Assembly (NCBI GenBank): GCA_000619965.1
Contig: JHVD01000001.1
Span: 62,001 to 126,000, forward strand
Source: Propionibacteriaceae bacterium P6A17
GTDB lineage: Bacteria > Actinomycetota > Actinomycetes > Propionibacteriales > Propionibacteriaceae
DNA: 64,000 nt
Direction: 5' to 3'
Below the pieces are notes generated by a model. That model was given only the letters and a program-made list of their open reading frames with translations. It was not told where the DNA came from and ran no database searches. This document shows, piece by piece, positions 59,235 to 64,000 of the stretch (position 1 is the stretch's first letter; every line of letters begins with the position of its first letter). The position numbers and the translations under genes are program-made.

Positions 59235-60319
59235 CCAGCATCGTCCTGGCCGGCGGTGGGACCGCCGGCCACACGTCGCCGCTCATCGCCACCGCGAAGG
59301 CCCTGCAGGCCGCGGGCGTCGAGGAGGTCGTGGCCGTGGGCACCCACCGCGGGCTCGAGGTGCGGGTCGTTCCCGAAGCGGGGCTGCCGCTCGAGCTCAT
59401 CACCCCGGTGCCGCTGCCGCGCAAGGTCGAGCCCGCACTGTTCGCGCTGCCGTACACGTTGACCCGGTCCGTCCTCGAGGCCCGTCGCGTGCTGCGCAAG
59501 GCCCGCGCGGACGCCGTCGTCGGTTTCGGTGGCTACGTCTCCATCCCGGTGTACCTGGCCGCGTTCTCCATGCGGGTGCCGGTCATCGTGCACGAGGCGA
59601 ACAAGCTGCCCGGGATCGCCAACAAGATCGGGGCCCGTCGCGCGGCGTTCGTCGGCACGACCTTCGACACCCCGATGCCGGGCAATCCCCGCATCGTCGG
59701 GATGCCGATGGACCGTCGCATCACCCACCCGACGATCACCCGCGCCGAGGCCAGGGCCCAGTTCGGGCTCGCGCCCACGGGGCCCGTCCTGCTGGTCAGT
59801 GGCGGATCGCAGGGGGCCGTCGCGATCAACGGCGCGCTGCGGGATGCGCGCGACGAGATCCTCGCCGCCGGCATCCAGATCCTGCACGTGCTGGGGCCGA
59901 AGAACATGTCCGACGAGCACGTCGGCGTGGTGGCCGACTCGGGGGCGCGCTACGTGCCCGTCGCGTTCGTGAGCGACATGGCGGCCGCGTATGCGGCGGC
60001 GGACCTCATGGTGGGCCGGGCCGGCGCCGGGACGGTGATGGAGACCGCCGTCTCGGGGCTGCCCGTGATCTTCGTCCCGCTGCCGTGGGGAAATGGCGAG
60101 CAGGGGCGCAACGCGGCGGCGCTCGTCGAGGCGGGCGGGGGAGTGCTGCTGCCCGAGTCCGAGCTGACCGGTGCCTCGCTGCGTGCGAGGGTGTTGGAGT
60201 TGTGCTCGGACGACGGCAGACTGGAGTCGATGTCGGCGGTCGCGAGGGCGATGTACCCTGCGGATGCCGCCGAGGTCATGGCCCGCGCGGTGCTGGACGT
60301 CGTGCGGAGAAAGGGATAG
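59231..60319 (+). CDS. murG: Lipid II synthase: UDP-GlcNAc transferase
   Basis: 362 residues, GT28 family with two Rossmann domains. The glycine-rich loop is LAGGGTAGHTSPLIATA; the second is GFGGYVSIPVYLAAF with HEANKLPGIANK. UDP-GlcNAc contacts lie in VSGGSQGAVAIN and RAGAGTVMETAVSGLPVIF with EQGRNA. It adds GlcNAc to lipid I on the inner membrane face. GTG 59231 forms a GTGA overlap with the ftsW stop. Confidence 0.96.
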   Translation: MTSIVLAGGGTAGHTSPLIATAKALQAAGVEEVVAVGTHRGLEVRVVPEAGLPLELITPVPLPRKVEPALFALPYTLTRSVLEARRVLRKARADAVVGFGGYVSIPVYLAAFSMRVPVIVHEANKLPGIANKIGARRAAFVGTTFDTPMPGNPRIVGMPMDRRITHPTITRAEARAQFGLAPTGPVLLVSGGSQGAVAINGALRDARDEILAAGIQILHVLGPKNMSDEHVGVVADSGARYVPVAFVSDMAAAYAAADLMVGRAGAGTVMETAVSGLPVIFVPLPWGNGEQGRNAAALVEAGGGVLLPESELTGASLRARVLELCSDDGRLESMSAVARAMYPADAAEVMARAVLDVVRRKG

Positions 60320-60327
60320 TCCGCGTC

Positions 60328-61764
60328 ATGTTGCTCACCCCCATCGAAGTCGAGCCGGCCGACCAGATCGGCCCTGTCCACTTCATCGCCGCCGGAGGCT
60401 CCGGCATGAGCGGCGTCGCGCGGCTCTACGCCGAGTCCGGCATCCCGACGACAGGCTCCGACCAGAGCGACTCGCGTGCGCTGCGCTCGCTGGAGCGGGT
60501 CGGCGTGAAGGTCTACGTCGGGCACGATCCCTCCCAGATCGCCGACGACGTGCAGACCGTGGTCATCTCGTCGGCCGTGCGGGAGACGAACGTCGAGTTG
60601 ATGGAGGCTCGCCGTCGCGGGCTCAGGGTGTGGCACCGCTCGGCGGCACTGGCCGCGCTCATGCAGGACAAGTCGGTCGTCGCGGTGGCCGGCACCCACG
60701 GCAAGACCACGACGACGGCCATGACCGCCGTCATGTTGAGCGAGGCCGGCCGCGACCCGAGCTACGTCATCGGCGGCGCGCTCACCACGACGGGCGTCAG
60801 CTCCGCGATCGGAGGGGGAGACGCGTTCGTCGTCGAGGCCGACGAGTCCGACGCTTCCTTCCTCCAGTACCCGACCTCGATCGCCGTCATCACCAACGTG
60901 GAGGCCGACCACCTCGTCAACTGGGGCACCCCGGAGGCGTATGCTGAAGGGTTCTGGCGCTTCGCCACCCAGGCGCGCGTCGAGACCGTCGTGATCAACG
61001 TCGACGACCACGGCGCCCGCGCACTCGCCGAGCGGCTCATCGCCGACGGGCGGGACGTCGTCACCTACGGCGAGGCCGAGGACGCCCGCGTGCGCTTCCA
61101 CGACGTGGTCCCGACCGCCACCGGCGCCGTCGCCACGCTCACCTTCGACGGCGCGTCCGGCCCGCTTCGGCTCAAGGTGCCCGGCAATCACAACCTCGCC
61201 AACGCGAGTGCGGCCTACGCCGTCGGCCGCAGGCTCGGGCTGTCGCACGACGCGGCGGTCCGTGCGCTCGGCGAGTACGTGGGCACGCTGCGCCGCTTCC
61301 AGCTCATCACGGAGTCCGACGGCGTCCGCGTCTACGACGACTACGCCCACCACCCGACGGAGATCCGTGCCGCGCTGTCGGCGGCTCGCCGCGCCACCGA
61401 CGCGGGCAACGAGGCGACGGGCCTGTCGGGGCGCCTCATCGCCTGCTTCCAGCCGCACCTCTACTCCCGCACCCTCGACTTCGCCGACGAGTTCGGCGAG
61501 GTGCTCACCGCCGCGGACATCGCCGTTGTCAACGACATCGACGGAGCCCGCGAGGATCCGGTCCCGGGCGTGACCGGCGAGCTCGTCGTCGAGGCGGCGA
61601 AGCGGCACGGGGTGCGCGAGATCCACTACGTCAAGGAGAAGTACGACCTCCCCGACGCGCTGAACGCGATCGCCCGTCCCGGCGACCTGGTGATCACGCT
61701 CGGCTGCGGTGACGTGACGATCGTGGGCCCCCTGCTCGCCAAGCTGCTCGACGAGCGTGCCTAG
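60328..61764 (+). CDS. murC: UDP-MurNAc:L-alanine ligase
   Basis: 478 residues. The N-terminal loop reads FIAAGGSGMSGVA, where most MurC proteins have GIGG before xGMSG; this is a mild oddity. The ATP loop is VAGTHGKTTTTAM; then EADESDASF, NVEADHLVNWG, YDDYAHHPTEIRA and FQPHLYSRT with LGCGDV near the end. It starts the UDP-MurNAc-peptide pathway. ATG 60328 has AGAAAGGGA 13 bases upstream. Eight bases of its 3' end overlap ftsQ. Confidence 0.96.
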   Translation: MLLTPIEVEPADQIGPVHFIAAGGSGMSGVARLYAESGIPTTGSDQSDSRALRSLERVGVKVYVGHDPSQIADDVQTVVISSAVRETNVELMEARRRGLRVWHRSAALAALMQDKSVVAVAGTHGKTTTTAMTAVMLSEAGRDPSYVIGGALTTTGVSSAIGGGDAFVVEADESDASFLQYPTSIAVITNVEADHLVNWGTPEAYAEGFWRFATQARVETVVINVDDHGARALAERLIADGRDVVTYGEAEDARVRFHDVVPTATGAVATLTFDGASGPLRLKVPGNHNLANASAAYAVGRRLGLSHDAAVRALGEYVGTLRRFQLITESDGVRVYDDYAHHPTEIRAALSAARRATDAGNEATGLSGRLIACFQPHLYSRTLDFADEFGEVLTAADIAVVNDIDGAREDPVPGVTGELVVEAAKRHGVREIHYVKEKYDLPDALNAIARPGDLVITLGCGDVTIVGPLLAKLLDERA

Positions 61765-62473
61765 TCCACGAGAGTTCACCGAGGCCCGGCTGTCGCAGGC
61801 GCGCCTTCGGCGTCGGCGCCGATGGACGACGCGGATCGTGGCCGCGGTGCTGCTCGTCGTCGCGGCGGGGCTGGCGTGGCTGTTCCTCTTCTCGAGCGTG
61901 TTCGTCTCGCGCGAGGTGGTGGTCACGGGCACCAAGCTGCTGACCGTCGACCAGGTGCGTTCCGTCGCCGCCGTGCCGATGGGGCAACCCCTGCTGCGGC
62001 TCGACACAGGGGCCATCGAGGCCCGGCTGCGGGCGGAGCCCGAGGTGCGCAGCGCGGACGTCCAGGTGGACCTGCCCAACAGCGTGCGGATCGCCGTCGA
62101 CGAGCGGGTCGCCGTCTACCAGATGCTCCAGGACGGGTCCCACTCCTGGGTCGACGACCAGGGGGTGGTGTTCCGCACCGGGCAGGCGCGCAGTGAGGCG
62201 ATGCCGGTGGTCACCGTGGCCAAGCCGGAGACGCGGCTGCTGAAGGACGTGTCGACCGTGCTGACGGGCATGCCCGACGACGTCGCCGCCAAGGTGACGA
62301 CGGTGTCCGCGAACTCCGTCGACCGCATCGTCGTGGAGCTGGACGACGAGCGGCGCATCGTGTGGGGCAGCGCGGAGCAGACGCCGCTCAAGGCGCAGGT
62401 GATCGGGCCGCTGCTCAACGTGGAGGCGAAGGTCTACGACGTGTCCGCGCCGGAGCACCCGACCACCCGGTGA
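61757..62473 (+). CDS. ftsQ: Division protein FtsQ (POTRA domain)
   Basis: 238 residues: a basic cytosolic N-terminus (ARLRRRRRW), one membrane helix (about 26-47), a POTRA domain beginning VSREVVVTGTKLLTVDQV and an FtsQ beta domain (AVYQMLQDGSHSWVDDQGVVF). It bridges FtsL/FtsB with the FtsWI synthase outside the membrane. GTG 61757 overlaps the murC stop by 8 bp. A 152-bp gap with its own regulatory signals separates it from ftsZ. Confidence 0.92.
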   Translation: MPSPREFTEARLSQARLRRRRRWTTRIVAAVLLVVAAGLAWLFLFSSVFVSREVVVTGTKLLTVDQVRSVAAVPMGQPLLRLDTGAIEARLRAEPEVRSADVQVDLPNSVRIAVDERVAVYQMLQDGSHSWVDDQGVVFRTGQARSEAMPVVTVAKPETRLLKDVSTVLTGMPDDVAAKVTTVSANSVDRIVVELDDERRIVWGSAEQTPLKAQVIGPLLNVEAKVYDVSAPEHPTTR

Positions 62474-62512
62474 GCGCTCGGGGGACGCGGCCGGGCTGCG
62501 GCTCCACCAAAC

Positions 62513-62531
62513 CCTCAAGTTGTACTTGAGG
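62513..62531. promoter_or_regulatory. Perfect 19-bp palindrome upstream of ftsZ
   Basis: CCTCAAGT-TGT-ACTTGAGG, an 8-bp inverted repeat with a 3-base centre, lies 27 bases before the ftsZ -35 box. The arms match those of the SoxR box (CCTCAAGT...ACTTGAGG), though the classical SoxR site has an even centre. It is a probable regulator site; as RNA it would be a short hairpin without a T-run. Confidence 0.55.
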
Positions 62532-62558
62532 CGACTTCGGCCCATCTCGTGGCGTCCG

Positions 62559-62588
62559 TTGGACGAGGTGGAAATTTGTCCATAGCCT
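62559..62588 (+). promoter_or_regulatory. ftsZ promoter
   Basis: TTGGAC (62559-62564), an 18-base spacer and TAGCCT (62583-62588). Predicted start is near 62595, leaving about 30 bases of leader with GGAAGG before ATG 62626. It allows ftsZ expression apart from the long upstream operon. Confidence 0.65.
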
Positions 62589-62625
62589 TTCGAGGAAGAA
62601 CGTTCACTTGGCCGGAAGGCAGACA

Positions 62626-63762
62626 ATGGCAAGCGCATCCCAGAACTATGTCGCGGCGATCAAGGTCGTCGGAGTCGGCGGCGGTGGCGTCAACGCAGTC
62701 AACCGCATGATCGAGGCGGGGCTGCGCGGCGTCGAGTTCATCGCGGTCAACACGGATGCGCAGGCGCTGCTCATGAGCGACGCCGACGTGAAGCTCGACA
62801 TCGGCCGGGAGCTGACCCGTGGTCTGGGGGCGGGCGCGGATCCCGCGAAGGGGCGGCAGGCGGCCGAGGATCACGCGGACGAGATCGAGGAGGCCCTGAA
62901 GGACTCCGACATGGTCTTCGTCACCGCGGGCGAGGGCGGCGGCACCGGCACGGGGGCCGCACCCATCGTCGCGAAGATCGCCCGCTCGCTGGGGGCGCTC
63001 ACCATCGGCGTCGTGACCCGTCCGTTCTCGTTCGAGGGCAAGCGGCGCGCGACGCAGGCCGAGTCCGGCATCGAGGCGCTGCGCGACGAGGTGGACACGC
63101 TCATCGTGATCCCCAACGACAAGCTGCTCCAGATGACCGACGTGCAGATCGCGATCCTGGACGCCTTCAAGGCCGCGGACCAGGTGCTCATGCAGGGCGT
63201 CTCCGGCATCACCGACCTGATCACCACCCCAGGCCTCATCAACCTCGACTTCGCCGACGTGAAGTCCGTCATGAGCCAGGCGGGCTCGGCGCTCATGGGT
63301 ATCGGCTCCGCCCGCGGGGAGGATCGCGCCCGCGCGGCCGCGGAGATGGCCATCAGCTCGCCCCTGCTCGAGGCGAGCATCGACGGCGCGCACGGCGTGC
63401 TGCTGTCGATCGCCGGCGGCTCGGACCTGGGCCTGTTCGAGGTCTCGGCCGCCGCGCAGCTCATCGAGGAGTCGGCCCACGACGAGGCCAACATCATCTT
63501 CGGCACCGTCATCGACGACGCCCTCGGCGACGAGGTGCGCGTCACCGTCATCGCCGCGGGCTTCGACGGCGGGCAGCCGAAGAAGCGTGAGAGCGCCACC
63601 CGCCCGATCCACGACCGTCAGCCGGCCCAGCCCGCAGTCGGTGCCGTGCCGCGCCCGCAGCCGGAGCCGCCGCAGGCCGCGCCGATGCCGTCGCCGCGTC
63701 CCGCCCCGGCCCCCGTCGCGCAGGACGACGACGAGCTGGACGTGCCCGACTTCATGAAGTGA
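62626..63762 (+). CDS. ftsZ: Cell division GTPase FtsZ
   Basis: 378 residues. The GTPase core starts [15 protein letters not shown]. The tubulin signature GGGTGTG is near residues 105-111, the T7 loop is [11 protein letters not shown], and a Pro/Gln-rich linker leads to the conserved tail [12 protein letters not shown] that binds SepF/FtsW. It polymerises into the Z ring. ATG 62626 is preferred to TTG 62608 because GGAAGG sits 8-13 bases upstream and the family N-terminus begins there. A strong terminator follows. Confidence 0.98.
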   Translation: MASASQNYVAAIKVVGVGGGGVNAVNRMIEAGLRGVEFIAVNTDAQALLMSDADVKLDIGRELTRGLGAGADPAKGRQAAEDHADEIEEALKDSDMVFVTAGEGGGTGTGAAPIVAKIARSLGALTIGVVTRPFSFEGKRRATQAESGIEALRDEVDTLIVIPNDKLLQMTDVQIAILDAFKAADQVLMQGVSGITDLITTPGLINLDFADVKSVMSQAGSALMGIGSARGEDRARAAAEMAISSPLLEASIDGAHGVLLSIAGGSDLGLFEVSAAAQLIEESAHDEANIIFGTVIDDALGDEVRVTVIAAGFDGGQPKKRESATRPIHDRQPAQPAVGAVPRPQPEPPQAAPMPSPRPAPAPVAQDDDELDVPDFMK

Positions 63763-63788
63763 CCGGCTCGGCGGCTTCTTCCTGCATG

Positions 63789-63825
63789 AGCGCGTCGCAG
63801 CCCCGCCACGGGGTCGCGACGCGCT
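63789..63825 (+). terminator. Terminator after ftsZ
   Basis: AGCGCGTCGC (63789-63798) pairs with GCGACGCGCT (63816-63825), extended by CCCCG/CGGGG around a 3-base loop. It begins 27 bases after the ftsZ stop. TAGCCT directly after it (63825-63830) may be the -10 box of sepF. Confidence 0.75.
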
Positions 63826-63860
63826 AGCCTTTCAACAGTTGATTCGCTTAGGAGGCGACT

Positions 63861-64000
63861 GTGGGCATTCGAGACCTGGCGGCCTGGGTTGGCCTCGTCG
63901 ACGACGGCCGGTACGACCGCAAGGACGATGAGCTGTCGGCTGAACTCACCGATGACGTCTACGTGAGGGACGAGGACGAGCCGAGCGAGGAGGCCAGCGA
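63861..64000 (+). CDS. sepF: Cell division protein SepF, 3'-truncated by the window edge
   Basis: The first 46 codons are visible. The start GTG 63861 has TTAGGAGGCGACT upstream. The sequence GIRDLAAWVGLVDD at the N-terminus is the membrane-targeting amphipathic helix of actinobacterial SepF, followed by an acidic linker (RKDDELSAELTDD, then DEDEPSEEAS). SepF anchors FtsZ to the membrane in bacteria lacking FtsA. It follows ftsZ directly, whereas many relatives have pgeF- and yggS-like genes between them. Confidence 0.85.
   Translation, partial: MGIRDLAAWVGLVDDGRYDRKDDELSAELTDDVYVRDEDEPSEEAS

Overview
The window is a gene-dense, GC-rich chromosomal segment from an actinobacterium. Lineage markers are a class II DAHP synthase, a PASTA kinase beside it, DUF3040, DUF58 and DUF3488/transglutaminase proteins next to mraZ, a sunset-domain protein, an FtsZ ending in an actinobacterial SepF-binding tail, and heavy use of GTG starts and 4-bp ATGA/GTGA overlaps. 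Pyruvate phosphate dikinase (PPDK), its regulatory protein and a proton-pumping pyrophosphatase lie close together, which suggests a propionibacterium-like, pyrophosphate-using organism (Propionibacteriaceae or relative). That placement is inference. No rRNA, tRNA, CRISPR array, phage or IS element was seen.

Layout. 1-2.9 kb: end of ctaG, an atypical receiver-domain protein, trpD and a convergent A24 prepilin peptidase. 2.9-13.8 kb: sunset-domain protein, cyclophilin, exonuclease/GIY-YIG fusion, secreted NlpC/P60 hydrolase, PlsC-type acyltransferase, a two-component pair, DAHP synthase and a PknL-like PASTA kinase. 14-24.2 kb: membrane pyrophosphatase, PPDK regulatory protein, a MacB-like ABC operon led by a 36-residue secreted peptide and containing a broken adaptor gene, and PPDK. 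24.3-38 kb: P-type ATPase, polyprenyl synthase, metF, HelD/HelR-like RNA polymerase motor, DsbA-like/CcdA pair, GH20 hexosaminidase, an oxidoreductase-like protein and aminopeptidase N. 38-43.3 kb: a DUF6504-dnaE2-dinB mutagenesis operon behind a probable SOS promoter and structured leader. 43.3-48.2 kb: DUF3040, transglutaminase, DUF58 and MoxR. 48.3-64 kb: the division/cell-wall cluster mraZ-rsmH-ftsL-ftsI-murE-murF-mraY-murD-ftsW-murG-murC-ftsQ-ftsZ-sepF, all on the + strand, cut at the right edge inside sepF.

How it fits together. From memory, the framework (ctaG/trpD, exonuclease-GIY-YIG, NlpC/P60, acyltransferase, DAHP synthase, pknL, prenyl synthase, metF, DUF3040, mraZ to sepF) parallels the mycobacterial Rv2200-Rv2147 region. 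The PPi genes, ABC operon, HelD/HelR, thiol-disulfide pair, hexosaminidase and mutagenic polymerases look like lineage-specific additions. The dcw cluster supplies lipid II synthesis and septation with DAP-type peptidoglycan (MurE carries DNPR). PPDK interconverts pyruvate and PEP using PPi/AMP, its regulator sits nearby, and the pyrophosphatase can turn PPi into a proton gradient.

A recurrent regulatory theme is that at least eight genes have a TAnnnT -10 box only 6-8 bases upstream of the start codon, as expected for leaderless mRNAs. The most unusual locus is the peptide/lipoprotein/ABC operon at 17.5-21.3 kb, with a predicted 14-residue secreted peptide beginning Ser-Thr-His.
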